A stretch of DNA of 64,000 nt from an uncultured Bacteroidota bacterium (GTDB taxonomy: Bacteria; Bacteroidota; Bacteroidia; 2-12-FULL-35-15): assembly GCA_903926385.1 (NCBI GenBank), contig CAIYIS010000059.1, positions 186,001-250,000 on the forward strand, in the 5' to 3' direction. Both the position numbers and the translations under genes were made by a program. Below are positions 55,397-64,000 of the stretch, one piece after another. The notes beneath the pieces were generated by a model. That model was not told the origin of the DNA, ran no database searches, and was given only the letters and a program-made list of their open reading frames with translations. The first letter of the stretch is position 1. Every line of letters begins with the position of its first letter.

Positions 55397-56410
55397 TTAT
55401 AAAGGGCTCTGAGCATAAGTGTTTGCATTGGTTGTAATCTTGAGTCGGCTCAATCGGTCTAACTCTTTCGATAAAATTCCGGCTAGTGCTTTCTGTTTTG
55501 CTTCCTTGTTTCTAAAAATCATCCGATGTTCGAGCACAGCAGATGTAAGCTGATTCAAATCGTCTTCGGTAACAAAGGTTCTGCCATTAACAAGAGCAAA
55601 TGCTTTCAGACATTTCAGAAAAGTAATTCCACTTCGGGTAGATGCCCCCAACACTATATCCGGGTGTTTTCGGGTATCTCTCACAATGTTTCGCACACCT
55701 GTTATTATCTCATCATGAATAAAAACCTTTTCGGTTTGCTGTTGAAGAAATAAAATTTCATTCATGGTTAGCACCTGCTTTATGGTGTCCAGATTATTTT
55801 GAATACCCAGATAATCCTTATAGATGTTGAGTTCTGTATCTTCGTCAACATAGCCAAAATAAATTTTAATAAAGAAACGGTCGAGCTGAGCGGCAGGAAG
55901 CGGATAAGTTCCTTCCATTTCAACCGGATTTTGTGTTGCAATGGTGAAAAACAATTTCTCCAAAGGATAAGTCGTCTCGCCCATCGTAATCTGATGTTCG
56001 GCCATACACTCAAGTAATGCCGATTGTACCTTAGGCGAAGCACGGTTTATTTCATCTGCTAATAGAAGATTGCAAAACAAAGGGCCTTTTTTGAAAACAA
56101 ATTCTTTTTTTACATCATCAAAAATATGAGAACCGATTAAATCCATTGGAAGTAAATCGGGTGTAAACTGAATACGTTTGAAACTAGCTTCACCACCCTG
56201 AATACCGGCAATACTTTTAGCAAGTGTTTTTGCCATCACGGTTTTTCCTGTGCCCGGATTGTCTTCCATTAGTATATGTCCTTTGGCAAGCAAAGCCGTA
56301 AGCACATATTGAATCTGCATACGTTTGCCTCTGATAACGGTTTCAACATTGTCAACAAGTTTTTGAATGTTGCCTAATGTTTGCTCTAACTGTACATTTT
56401 GTTCTTCCAT
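55397..56410 (-). CDS. MoxR-family AAA+ ATPase
   Basis: 337 aa. Walker A (DNPGTGKT, about residues 51-58), Walker B LLLADEINRASPK, the sensor region FFTIATQNPVEMEGTYPLPAAQLDRFF and the C-terminal lid (GASTRSGITFLKCLKA) define MoxR. These ATPases act as chaperone-like factors for neighbouring envelope or VWA proteins. The gene is one base from the transglutaminase gene. The usual third partner, a DUF58 protein, is not in the operon. Confidence 0.92.
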   Translation of the reverse strand: MEEQNVQLEQTLGNIQKLVDNVETVIRGKRMQIQYVLTALLAKGHILMEDNPGTGKTVMAKTLAKSIAGIQGGEASFKRIQFTPDLLPMDLIGSHIFDDVKKEFVFKKGPLFCNLLLADEINRASPKVQSALLECMAEHQITMGETTYPLEKLFFTIATQNPVEMEGTYPLPAAQLDRFFIKIYFGYVDEDTELNIYKDYLGIQNNLDTIKQVLTMNEILFLQQQTEKVFIHDEIITGVRNIVRDTRKHPDIVLGASTRSGITFLKCLKAFALVNGRTFVTEDDLNQLTSAVLEHRMIFRNKEAKQKALAGILSKELDRLSRLKITTNANTYAQSPL

Positions 56411-56411
56411 T

Positions 56412-59033
56412 TTACGAATTGAGTTTAGGATGTGAAAAATAATGAATGGTGTTATATATGTTTAAAAATTTGCTGAATCGTATTGTCCATTTGGTCTTAC
56501 CTCGCACCAGTTTTATAAAAGGCTTGTAAAACTCATTGATGGTGCTTATATCACTTTCTGATAAAGGCTGAGAACTGTATTTCACTTTCTGATAAAGAGA
56601 ACTGAACTGACTGAATTCGCTTCCGAATTTTAAATCGATTGAATACGCATATTCTTGCGGCCCCTTATTATCGCGCGAATAACCTAGCTGATTTAAATAG
56701 TACAATGAGGCGCGATAACTGTTGTATGCTTTTTGAGAATTCACGCTACCTGCTTTGGCATTCAGAAATTGCCAGATAAACCATGGAGATAAAAACAACA
56801 ACACTACCAACATTGCAATAACAAGTAATACCACCCACCCTGCTTTTATCCAGTCGATGGGCTCTCCGACCGCTTCTTCCTTTTTCTTATTACGTTTTTG
56901 CAGTTCTTCTTTCGACATTACTTTTACTTCGTCAATAGGAACAGGCAGCGGAAGCCTATTTACAACAGCTTCCAAATTATCCTTTTTATCAGGGAGTATG
57001 TTTTTTAAAATCTCTGCAAACGAAACGGCAGTGATGTGCATCCCTTTTTTCAGAGAAGATAATTTAACAGCACCCGTATCGGCTGTAATTGTTGCAATCG
57101 AAACATCGGTGAGTATTTCCCTTTTTCCCGAAGGGAGAAAATCTTTATCGTGATACAATAATTTCTCAACACTCATCTGTATCTGTTTCTTGGTCGTATC
57201 AACATTTATTACTTCTCCATCAGCCACCAGATACGTTTGAGGCATATTAGAAGGAGGAGTGCCATCAGGCTGAGTAGCCTGCTGAGTGTTTACATCCGGC
57301 ACAGTCGTATCAAAATCTATCCATCCATAATCCTGAAAATATACTTGCACCCATGCATGCGCCTGATTAGCATAAAACCAATACCACCCAGGATTTTTAC
57401 TGCTCCGGTCAACTGTTAAGTATCCCGCCACCACACGGCTTGGGATACCCAGAGAACGAAGCATAAACAAAGTAGCACCTGCAAAATAAGCACAATAACC
57501 TTTTCTATTTTCGAATAAAAAATAAGTAAGCTTGTTGGCACTTGGCAAACCGGGTATTCCCGGGTTATCGGAATATTTAAACAGAGGCTGCTTATACTCG
57601 TCTTTGCTTAAGAAATAATCTCGAATGGCAATCATTTTATCAATTGGCAAAGGAGAGTTTGCGGTAACCTTTCGGGCAAGTTCTGTAATTTTTTTATACT
57701 CTGCATTACGAGGCATAAAAGTATAATAGTCCATGAACTTTTTATCAGGCCCTGCTATTTTTTTTACTTCACGCAATTTCTGAAACCGCAACTCCTGAAA
57801 CTTTTCGAGTTGTACATTTCCGGCTGGGTTATATACAAAGTAAGCGCTGTTGAGTTCGCTTACCCACATTTTGGCACGATACGAACTTTTGTACTGCTCT
57901 TTATATTCCCTAGGCACACTCATAGGCTGACAAAAGAAACCTGTACTAGGTGCCATATATTTACTTGGTGGTAATATCACTTTGTACACATCAGCAATAA
58001 CTACTTTTCTATTCTTAGTCGCGAATGTATTTTTAATCACCACAGAATCAGACTTGGCAAAATAAAGAGGGATGCGTGAAACATCAGGCTCAAACAAATC
58101 GTTGTAGGGCATCAAACTGTCGCGTTCGAAAGTTTGAGTGAGAGTGTCGAACTTGGTATAATAACAAGAAGTGAAATAAAGAGGATTGGGAGTTTTGCCA
58201 TCATCAAAATAGTTATCAAGCTTAGCTACGAACACCAGTTGCTTGTCTTTGCTCAACGAACCCGACAATTTAGTCTGATCTTTATTCGACATATTGCCGT
58301 GAGCATCGGTTTGATTCATGTTTTCTTTCTTATCATTTCCTTTGTCGTAATTAGCTTGTGCATTACCCCACTCTTTTTCTATTGCTTTAAAGTCACTTTT
58401 AAAAAAGTTAAAAATAACCAGAAACATCACCAGCATTACAAGCAAAAACCCTGTGATTCGCTTGATGATAAAACAGGAAAAACGAGTTTCGTCCTCATTC
58501 ATATTACGAATGAGTTCGGCTGTATAAATAATGTAAAATGAATATGCCAGAACCGGAGCGAATGCTGAAATCAAAGCGTTTACTTTAATGTCTGAGGTTT
58601 TACTAACCACTACAATCTGCACTGTGAGCAACAATACACTCCAAAAAATGGTAAAGTACTTACTTCGGCTAAAACCAAAGCCGGCTAACCAACCTGCAGA
58701 GAAGAGAAATATAAAAACAATAAACTGAACAGAAAGATAAAAGGCATCAAACTCGCCAACGGTGATGCTGCCCACATAATGATAGATACCGAAATAGATC
58801 AGAACCAGCAACGCCACTGTGGTGATGAACCGAAAACGCCATGCATAAAACACAGTCGCAATAACTATCCCAACCATGAAATAGCAACCTTGCTTTAGCC
58901 ATTCATTTTCGAGAATGGTATAGAACCGATTCAAATTCCATAACAAATAAAAAAATAAAATAACAGTAGGTAGTGCCAGCAACAATAACTGTGCAAGCAC
59001 TTTTTTCCAACTATGTACCCTTCCTATTTTCAT
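56412..59033 (-). CDS. Multi-spanning transglutaminase-like protein (TgpA-type)
   Basis: 873 aa. About six N-terminal membrane helices (to residue ~225) precede a large periplasmic part. It contains a transglutaminase/protease-like core with the triad C514 (GYCAYFAG), H559 (NQAHAWV) and D573 (GWIDFD). A further helix follows near residue 730 and then a cytoplasmic tail. The family works with MoxR and DUF58 proteins; P. aeruginosa TgpA has in-vitro transglutaminase activity. Substrate unknown. A promoter candidate lies right upstream, so it is the first gene of the operon. Confidence 0.87.
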   Translation of the reverse strand: MKIGRVHSWKKVLAQLLLLALPTVILFFYLLWNLNRFYTILENEWLKQGCYFMVGIVIATVFYAWRFRFITTVALLVLIYFGIYHYVGSITVGEFDAFYLSVQFIVFIFLFSAGWLAGFGFSRSKYFTIFWSVLLLTVQIVVVSKTSDIKVNALISAFAPVLAYSFYIIYTAELIRNMNEDETRFSCFIIKRITGFLLVMLVMFLVIFNFFKSDFKAIEKEWGNAQANYDKGNDKKENMNQTDAHGNMSNKDQTKLSGSLSKDKQLVFVAKLDNYFDDGKTPNPLYFTSCYYTKFDTLTQTFERDSLMPYNDLFEPDVSRIPLYFAKSDSVVIKNTFATKNRKVVIADVYKVILPPSKYMAPSTGFFCQPMSVPREYKEQYKSSYRAKMWVSELNSAYFVYNPAGNVQLEKFQELRFQKLREVKKIAGPDKKFMDYYTFMPRNAEYKKITELARKVTANSPLPIDKMIAIRDYFLSKDEYKQPLFKYSDNPGIPGLPSANKLTYFLFENRKGYCAYFAGATLFMLRSLGIPSRVVAGYLTVDRSSKNPGWYWFYANQAHAWVQVYFQDYGWIDFDTTVPDVNTQQATQPDGTPPSNMPQTYLVADGEVINVDTTKKQIQMSVEKLLYHDKDFLPSGKREILTDVSIATITADTGAVKLSSLKKGMHITAVSFAEILKNILPDKKDNLEAVVNRLPLPVPIDEVKVMSKEELQKRNKKKEEAVGEPIDWIKAGWVVLLVIAMLVVLLFLSPWFIWQFLNAKAGSVNSQKAYNSYRASLYYLNQLGYSRDNKGPQEYAYSIDLKFGSEFSQFSSLYQKVKYSSQPLSESDISTINEFYKPFIKLVRGKTKWTIRFSKFLNIYNTIHYFSHPKLNS

Positions 59034-59052
59034 TTTCTATTATTGAAGAGTG

Positions 59053-59082
59053 CAAATATAGTCAAATATGAAATTTATTCAA
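59053..59082 (-). promoter_or_regulatory. Candidate promoter of the transglutaminase-moxR operon
   Basis: On the minus strand TTG (59082-59080), a 19-base spacer and TATATTTG (59060-59053) fit the Bacteroidota -33/-7 pattern. The start codon is 20 bases below the -7 element. Confidence 0.55.
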
Positions 59083-59175
59083 TTAGTAATTATTTCGTTT
59101 TATGAGAGACGAAATGATATAAATGCAAAAAACACAATTGTATGTATTGTATTCGGGTAATTACATTTGATAAGT

Positions 59176-61221
59176 TTAGTACCCCTTTAAATCGGTATTT
59201 GTGGTATCCGAAATAATTATTCTATCAATTATTAATGAATCGTTGTCTGAAAGAATTTTTACGAGAGATACAATATCTTTCATTAACACTTCACGAGGAA
59301 TTTCTAATTTAATCCACTCCGATTCCCCCATAGTATTGTTTTCAGAAAGTTTATTAATCAAACTAAACTCCTTTTTCCAATCATTTATAATCACCTCGCC
59401 TTGCACATCTTTTCTACCATTCGAATTAATCATAATGTAGACTTTAGAACCAAGGTGAGAGATATCTCGAGAATACACTGAGAATCCGATCCACTGTTTA
59501 CTGTGCAGTGCCACAAAAGTAGGTGCAGAGGTAAAATCGCTTTTATCATAAATGGTTTTGTAATCTGTCTGAAAATTCACTGAAGAAGAACAAGTATCAA
59601 AATTTTCTGCCTCATATATCAGTTCTTTTCTCCATCGCGAAGGATGTTCGTATTGATGCCACTTATCCAACTGATAAAATACATAAGGTGTTTGAGATTT
59701 ATCAAAAAAATAAACACTTCCTTGTCTGCGTGCATTTATAAGAATCCATTCGTCATCAATTTTAATTTCGATATTTTTATCAAGAGGAAACCTTTCCGTA
59801 TTTGAATTTGGTTGAACGGTAGCAGCAATAATATATTGCTTTTTCTGTTCATGCTTTCGAACAGTCACAATCACATCATCATCACTTACAGGATATGTAA
59901 TAACAGGTTTGGAATTCCCGTCATACAACACATTTCCATTTCTAAAAATATCGGCATAATGCGTTGTTAGCGCTTGGGTATAGGCCGGCATAGCGGCCTG
60001 CCAAATATAATTTTCCGGTTTAGTATAAGGCTGCTTCAAATTAAAATAACTTGTGTAATAAAATTCTGCCCCTACTACAGAAAGGCATTTTAAAAGACCA
60101 AGCCACTGTGCCGGACGCATATCGTCTTCCGGATTAAACGACCATCCGGCAGCTACATAAGGTGAGAAAAATTTATCCCCTGCTGCAATCTCTACTTTTC
60201 GTCCGTCATTAATCCATTTCCATCCATGCCAGGCACCTTTTCTGGTTTTCCAGTTATCCGGTGTTTTGGGATAAAAATCAGGAGTTGAATAATAATTTCC
60301 ATTTATTCTTGAACATGTCGATTTGGACGTATTCCATTCGTAACGGTCTATCGGTCCACCTTCCACCTGATAAACGGTGAACCATGTATTTTTTAATTGC
60401 GGTATTCCCTCCATGAACTGCGAAGAATACAAATGCCGTATTCCTCTTTTCTTTTTTGCGATGTACACCTCCCACGACTCCAGATGCAATTTATTCTTAT
60501 CCGCAATCAATAAATCATCATTTTCCAAAATGGACTTTTTATAAGCCTTTGGAGGTTCTTCTCCATTTTCATTGATAATGTTTATCGAACGAGTCAAATG
60601 CTTAATTAAGTTTTCAAGTTGTCTTTTCTGTACCTGTCCGTCCTGTATAAAAACTGAATCAGGAGCCACATAACTAAGCACCCTCTTGGTTTTATTAATT
60701 CTGGCATCTTTGAGATAAAACGATTCGGGATAATCAGACCTCATAATATTGGGCTCGTAATGAGCACCACCAAAAGCCTTAGGAGTTATCTGAGTCCAGA
60801 ATATGGTAACACTTAATGGAATTTCAGGATGCTTATTGGCAAGTTTAATAAACGAGGAATAAGGAGAATTTACATCATTCAATATATATTCTCCGGGAGC
60901 AAATCGAGGATTGGAAATAACCAGGTAATAATTCCAATTCAGGGCTAATTCTTCCTGAATATCTGTTCCTGTTTTTATTGCATCCGATACAGTGATTCCC
61001 TCTTGTCCTGCTCCACCTGCATAATAGGGACTCATCCAGTTATACAATCTCAGAAAATGATTATCCGGAACATATCTAGGCGATGGGTAGTTCTTCAACT
61101 GAGAGAGCGCATCATACTTTTTAGATGGATACCCTTTCTGAAATTCCAAAGTATCGATTTGAGAAAAGCAAGAAATAGAGAAAGAGAAACAAATAATAAA
61201 CGACAAAACTTTGTTTATCAT
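59176..61221 (-). CDS. Exported glycosidase-like protein of unknown function
   Basis: 681 aa from ATG 61221 (MINKVLSFIICFSFSISCFSQ), which opens a signal peptide; a longer frame adds 23 codons before it and is rejected. ATG 61221 overlaps the stop of the upstream gene (ATGA). The body has the feel of a TIM-barrel carbohydrate enzyme (aromatic and Asp/Glu-rich stretches such as RPAQWLGLLKCLSVVGAEF), with a beta-sandwich at the C-terminus that could bind sugar (from YEAENFD). I cannot identify catalytic residues or a family with confidence. Confidence 0.65.
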   Translation of the reverse strand: MINKVLSFIICFSFSISCFSQIDTLEFQKGYPSKKYDALSQLKNYPSPRYVPDNHFLRLYNWMSPYYAGGAGQEGITVSDAIKTGTDIQEELALNWNYYLVISNPRFAPGEYILNDVNSPYSSFIKLANKHPEIPLSVTIFWTQITPKAFGGAHYEPNIMRSDYPESFYLKDARINKTKRVLSYVAPDSVFIQDGQVQKRQLENLIKHLTRSINIINENGEEPPKAYKKSILENDDLLIADKNKLHLESWEVYIAKKKRGIRHLYSSQFMEGIPQLKNTWFTVYQVEGGPIDRYEWNTSKSTCSRINGNYYSTPDFYPKTPDNWKTRKGAWHGWKWINDGRKVEIAAGDKFFSPYVAAGWSFNPEDDMRPAQWLGLLKCLSVVGAEFYYTSYFNLKQPYTKPENYIWQAAMPAYTQALTTHYADIFRNGNVLYDGNSKPVITYPVSDDDVIVTVRKHEQKKQYIIAATVQPNSNTERFPLDKNIEIKIDDEWILINARRQGSVYFFDKSQTPYVFYQLDKWHQYEHPSRWRKELIYEAENFDTCSSSVNFQTDYKTIYDKSDFTSAPTFVALHSKQWIGFSVYSRDISHLGSKVYIMINSNGRKDVQGEVIINDWKKEFSLINKLSENNTMGESEWIKLEIPREVLMKDIVSLVKILSDNDSLIIDRIIISDTTNTDLKGY

Positions 61222-61787
61222 GTTCCGATTCTTTTTTGGACAAAATATTCTACTTTTTCGAAAAGTTGCTGCGGAGTGGAAGTGCGCCAAGCCAGGTCAT
61301 TCAAATGTCCTCCTGAAACAATATAATAATCAATGTTGGCCTTTTGAAATTCATCAAGCACATGTTTGCGGAAATTAAGAAACGCTATCCAGCCATCTTC
61401 TATTTCATCAAACCACTCTTCGTAATAACAATCGTCAGAAGCATGGAAATTGAGTACATTCTCACCAATAAGAATAAACTTGTTGACCCTATATTGCATG
61501 ATCAGTTCTAAAATATCACGCTTCAAAGTCATAATATCATTGTTTAAGCAGTCGTTCCATTCACCAAACATTTCAATGATGGCAACCCCTTGGTCGTAAT
61601 CAACAAAAAGAATTTTTATATAAAGAGTAGGAGAATTAATATCGTCCCATTGAGGGTGGATAAAATAATTGTAAATGGTGTTGGTGTATTCAAACTCGCT
61701 GTATTCTCTTTCCCAAAAGGGGGAACGCTCGTCTTCTGAAGCAACATAGAAATGTCTCCAGTTATAAAAAGGTTCGATGTCCTGCAT
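61218..61787 (-). CDS. Conserved-looking cytoplasmic protein of unknown function
   Basis: 189 aa, acidic, rich in Tyr, Trp, Asp and Glu, no signal peptide. The stretch GENVLNFHASDDCYYEEWFDE and the ending VSGGHLNDLAWRTSTPQQLFEKVEYF look strongly constrained. I do not recognise the family. It overlaps the exported protein gene downstream (ATGA) and follows the 92-aa gene by 60 bases, so it belongs to the murQ operon. Confidence 0.7.
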   Translation of the reverse strand: MQDIEPFYNWRHFYVASEDERSPFWEREYSEFEYTNTIYNYFIHPQWDDINSPTLYIKILFVDYDQGVAIIEMFGEWNDCLNNDIMTLKRDILELIMQYRVNKFILIGENVLNFHASDDCYYEEWFDEIEDGWIAFLNFRKHVLDEFQKANIDYYIVSGGHLNDLAWRTSTPQQLFEKVEYFVQKRIGT

Positions 61788-61847
61788 TTTGTGAAATATT
61801 TATTATTACTTTTCTAGAAAGGAAGTGATAGAAAATTAAACACCATA

Positions 61848-62126
61848 CTACAACTCCAATTTATTATCATGAGCAAAACCTTCGAGATACTTTTTAATAT
61901 TTTTAACTACTTTCAGACATTCTATTTCAGTTGGATTTTTTTCAAGATCGATGCAGGAATTATGAATATCTCTTGCCAGTTCGATTAATTCCTGGTGCAC
62001 TTTATTTTTTTCTTTGAGTCTTAATTCTGAATCAAAAATAGTTTCCCGAAGCTCCTCAATAATATCTTCGAGTTCTTCGGAAGTATGTTTATTTCGCCCT
62101 TTGTATAACATGTTTCCCAAAATCAA
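61848..62126 (-). CDS. Small coiled-coil protein
   Basis: 92 aa. Residues about 14-50 (SEELEDIIEELRETIFDSEL and the following KEKNKVHQELIELA) are a charged helix with heptad-like spacing, probably a coiled coil. No signal peptide or known domain. The start is 62126, or 62111 (MLYKGRN). It lies 15 bases after murQ and is co-transcribed. Confidence 0.6.
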   Translation of the reverse strand: MILGNMLYKGRNKHTSEELEDIIEELRETIFDSELRLKEKNKVHQELIELARDIHNSCIDLEKNPTEIECLKVVKNIKKYLEGFAHDNKLEL

Positions 62127-62141
62127 TTCTTGAAGGTGAAT

Positions 62142-62951
62142 TTACTTTAAAACCGAATCGACTGCTTTACGTACACTTCCGTATTTTAGCAAAAGAGCAT
62201 TTGCTTTTTTGTAAGAAACACTCAATTCTTCTGCAATCATTTTAGAACCTCTATCCACAAGTTTATTATTGCTAAGCTGCATATCCACCATCTTATTCCC
62301 CTTCACCTTACCCAGCTTAATCATCACAGAAGTAGAAATCATATTCAACACAAGTTTCTGTGCCGTTCCCGATTTCATACGCGTACTACCCGTTACAAAT
62401 TCAGGACCTACCACCACTTCAATTTTATATTTTGCCACTTTAGCAACATTGCTTCCTTTATTACAAACAATACAACCTGTGGCAATACTATTGTCATTGC
62501 ACTGCGCTAAAGCACCCACAACATAAGGTGTAGAACCGGATGCTGCAATGCCGATAACAAAATCTTTCGAGTTAATCTTATATTCACATAAATCTTTCCA
62601 GCCTTGTTTGGTATCGTCTTCGGCAAATTCCACAGCCTTTCTGATGGCTCTGTCGCCTCCTGCAATTAAGCCAATCACCATTCCTTGCGGAACACCATAA
62701 GTTGGCGGACATTCACTGGCATCCACTATTCCAAGTCTTCCGCTTGTTCCAGCTCCAATATAAAACAACCTGCCACCATCCTTCATCTTTACAACTAAGG
62801 CATCAATAAGTTTTTTAATTTGAGGAAACGCTTTCTCAATGGCCTTCGGCACCATACTGTCTTCCTTGTTTATATTTTGTAGCAGCTGCAAAACACTCAT
62901 CTTTTCGAGCGATTTGTATCTGGAGGAAGTTTCTGTAGTCGGTTTTTTCAT
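62142..62951 (-). CDS. murQ: N-acetylmuramic acid 6-phosphate etherase MurQ
   Basis: 269 aa. It cleaves the lactyl ether of MurNAc-6-P to give GlcNAc-6-P and lactate, recycling the cell wall. The SIS-domain motif GAGTSGRLGIVDASECPPTYG is diagnostic, and the GPEFVTGSTRMKSGTAQK signature follows. Somewhat shorter than the ~298-aa E. coli enzyme but complete. It is nine bases after the E1 gene and 15 before the next, inside one operon. Confidence 0.94.
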   Translation of the reverse strand: MKKPTTETSSRYKSLEKMSVLQLLQNINKEDSMVPKAIEKAFPQIKKLIDALVVKMKDGGRLFYIGAGTSGRLGIVDASECPPTYGVPQGMVIGLIAGGDRAIRKAVEFAEDDTKQGWKDLCEYKINSKDFVIGIAASGSTPYVVGALAQCNDNSIATGCIVCNKGSNVAKVAKYKIEVVVGPEFVTGSTRMKSGTAQKLVLNMISTSVMIKLGKVKGNKMVDMQLSNNKLVDRGSKMIAEELSVSYKKANALLLKYGSVRKAVDSVLK

Positions 62952-62960
62952 TAAAATATG

Positions 62961-63998
62961 CTAATAAATATCAGGATACTTAGCCGGAAAACACTCCTGC
63001 ATTAATTGATAAACCGAATCGAACACATCATCAGCACTAGGTTTTGAGAAATAATCACCATCACTTCCATAAGCCGGGCGATGAGCTTTTGCGGTAATGG
63101 TTACAGGTTCTGAATCGAGGTAATTAAAAGCTCTTTGCTCCACCAATGCTTTCTGTAGTATATATGCACTTGCACCTCCCGGTACATCTTCGTCTAACAC
63201 TACCAAACGATTGGTACGTTGAACAGATTCTGCAATAGCATGGTTTAAGTCGAATGGAAGTAAAGTCTGAACATCTATCACCTCAACAGAAATTCCAGTT
63301 TCTGCAAGCAATTTAACCGCCTCCAAGGCAATTCGACAACATGAACCATAAGTAACCAAGGTAACATCTGTGCCTGCATGAATAGTTTCTGTAACTCCCA
63401 ATGGTATCCTGAATTCGCCAATATTAGAAGGCATTTGCTCTTTCAAACGGTATCCGTTGAGAGGCTCAATAATTATAGCGGGTTCGTCAGCTGCCAGCAA
63501 GGTATTATAAAATCCGGAAGCCTGAAGCAAATTACGAGGCACACAAACGTGAATGCCTCGAAGTGCATTAATAATTAGCCCGAGCGGAGAACCACTGTGC
63601 CAGATACCTTCCAAACGATGTCCTCGCGTACGGACAATAACCGGAGCCTTTTGCGCTCCCTTGGTTCTGTATTGCAATGTAGCCAAATCATCACTCATAA
63701 TTTGCAAAGCATACAAAAGATAATCGAGGTATTGAATTTCGGCTATCGGGCGCATACCGCGCAAAGCTAAGCCTATTGCCTGACCCATGATGGTGGCTTC
63801 TCGAATTCCGGTATCGAATACTCTTACCTCACCATACTTAGACTGCAAACGAACCAACCCTTGATTAACACCACCAATTTTCCCGGAATCTTCTCCAAAC
63901 ACAATTACTTCTGGATATTTGCCCAAAAGGCTATCAAAATTTTCGCGCAACAATTCTCTTCCGTCCACCCATTTTTCTTCCCCTTCAAACAAAGGTTT
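62961..63998 (-). CDS. 2-oxoacid dehydrogenase E1, beta-type half, 5' partial
   Basis: The frame is open to the window edge ([13 protein letters not shown] at the start), so the N-terminal part lies outside. The visible ~345 residues are a transketolase-like E1 beta module: [54 protein letters not shown], then the C-terminal [16 protein letters not shown]. Bacteroidota often carry a fused alpha-beta E1 for pyruvate or branched-chain 2-oxoacids; whether this is the fused form cannot be told. First visible gene of the murQ operon. Confidence 0.88.
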   Translation of the reverse strand, partial: KPLFEGEEKWVDGRELLRENFDSLLGKYPEVIVFGEDSGKIGGVNQGLVRLQSKYGEVRVFDTGIREATIMGQAIGLALRGMRPIAEIQYLDYLLYALQIMSDDLATLQYRTKGAQKAPVIVRTRGHRLEGIWHSGSPLGLIINALRGIHVCVPRNLLQASGFYNTLLAADEPAIIIEPLNGYRLKEQMPSNIGEFRIPLGVTETIHAGTDVTLVTYGSCCRIALEAVKLLAETGISVEVIDVQTLLPFDLNHAIAESVQRTNRLVVLDEDVPGGASAYILQKALVEQRAFNYLDSEPVTITAKAHRPAYGSDGDYFSKPSADDVFDSVYQLMQECFPAKYPDIY

Positions 63999-64000
63999 TA

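Overview
This is chromosomal DNA of a Bacteroidota bacterium. The signs are A+T-rich sequence, weak or absent Shine-Dalgarno sites, several TAnnTTTG promoter -7 elements, a long FtsZ with a Bacteroidota-type tail, an LpxC-FabZ fusion, PorX (the type IX secretion regulator) and a large surface protein with a type IX C-terminal sorting domain. MurE carries the DNPR motif, so the peptidoglycan is the meso-diaminopimelate type. I cannot name genus or species. Nothing looks like a prophage, an insertion sequence with a transposase, a CRISPR array, a tRNA or an rRNA.

Layout. 1-12.9 kb is the division and cell wall (dcw) cluster: ftsI (5' end outside the window), murE, mraY, murD, ftsW, murG, murC, ftsQ, ftsA, ftsZ, closed by a terminator. 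13-15.1 kb holds an AHSA1-like protein, a DUF1697 protein and a flavin reductase-like protein. 15.6-23.3 kb is a compact eight-gene surface polysaccharide operon: five glycosyltransferase-type proteins, an O-antigen ligase/polymerase, a DegT aminotransferase and an initiating sugar transferase. 23.5-24.2 kb is non-genic and holds two tandem arrays with an exact 21-bp period, each bounded by inverted repeats. 24.5-26.1 kb has three small lipoproteins. 26.3-36.6 kb is housekeeping: rocD, rlmD, ilvE, a von Willebrand-type membrane protein, fabG, a predicted outer-membrane protein, sucD and mnmE. 36.7-41.2 kb has a very large soluble hybrid histidine kinase directly coupled to a GlcG/HbpS-like protein. 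41.5-44.4 kb has an ABC ATPase, lpxA and lpxC-fabZ. 44.5-46.3 kb has an HD phosphohydrolase overlapping a ParE-type toxin-antitoxin pair. 46.4-48.5 kb has porX and tsaE. 48.6-53.3 kb has two unrecognised proteins, a third array (42-bp period) and the type IX secreted repeat protein. 53.3-59 kb has a TPR-like protein, a MoxR ATPase and a transglutaminase. 59.2-64 kb is a tight minus-strand operon running from a 2-oxoacid dehydrogenase E1 (cut by the window edge) through murQ to three proteins of unknown function.

How the genes fit together. The dcw genes make lipid II (MurE, MurD, MurC, MraY, MurG) and use it at the septum (FtsI, FtsW, FtsQ, FtsA, FtsZ). MurQ recycles wall sugar. LpxC-FabZ and LpxA start lipid A, and the glycosyltransferase operon builds a surface glycan. 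PorX and the sorting-domain protein point to a type IX secretion system encoded elsewhere.

The least explained signal is the set of three arrays at 23.5, 24.0 and 49.8 kb. Their periods are 21, 21 and 42 bp, which are whole numbers of B-DNA turns. All three are closed by inverted repeats, and two contain dyad motifs in nearly every unit. I found no convincing gene in them and propose them as one family of helically phased, non-coding repeat arrays.
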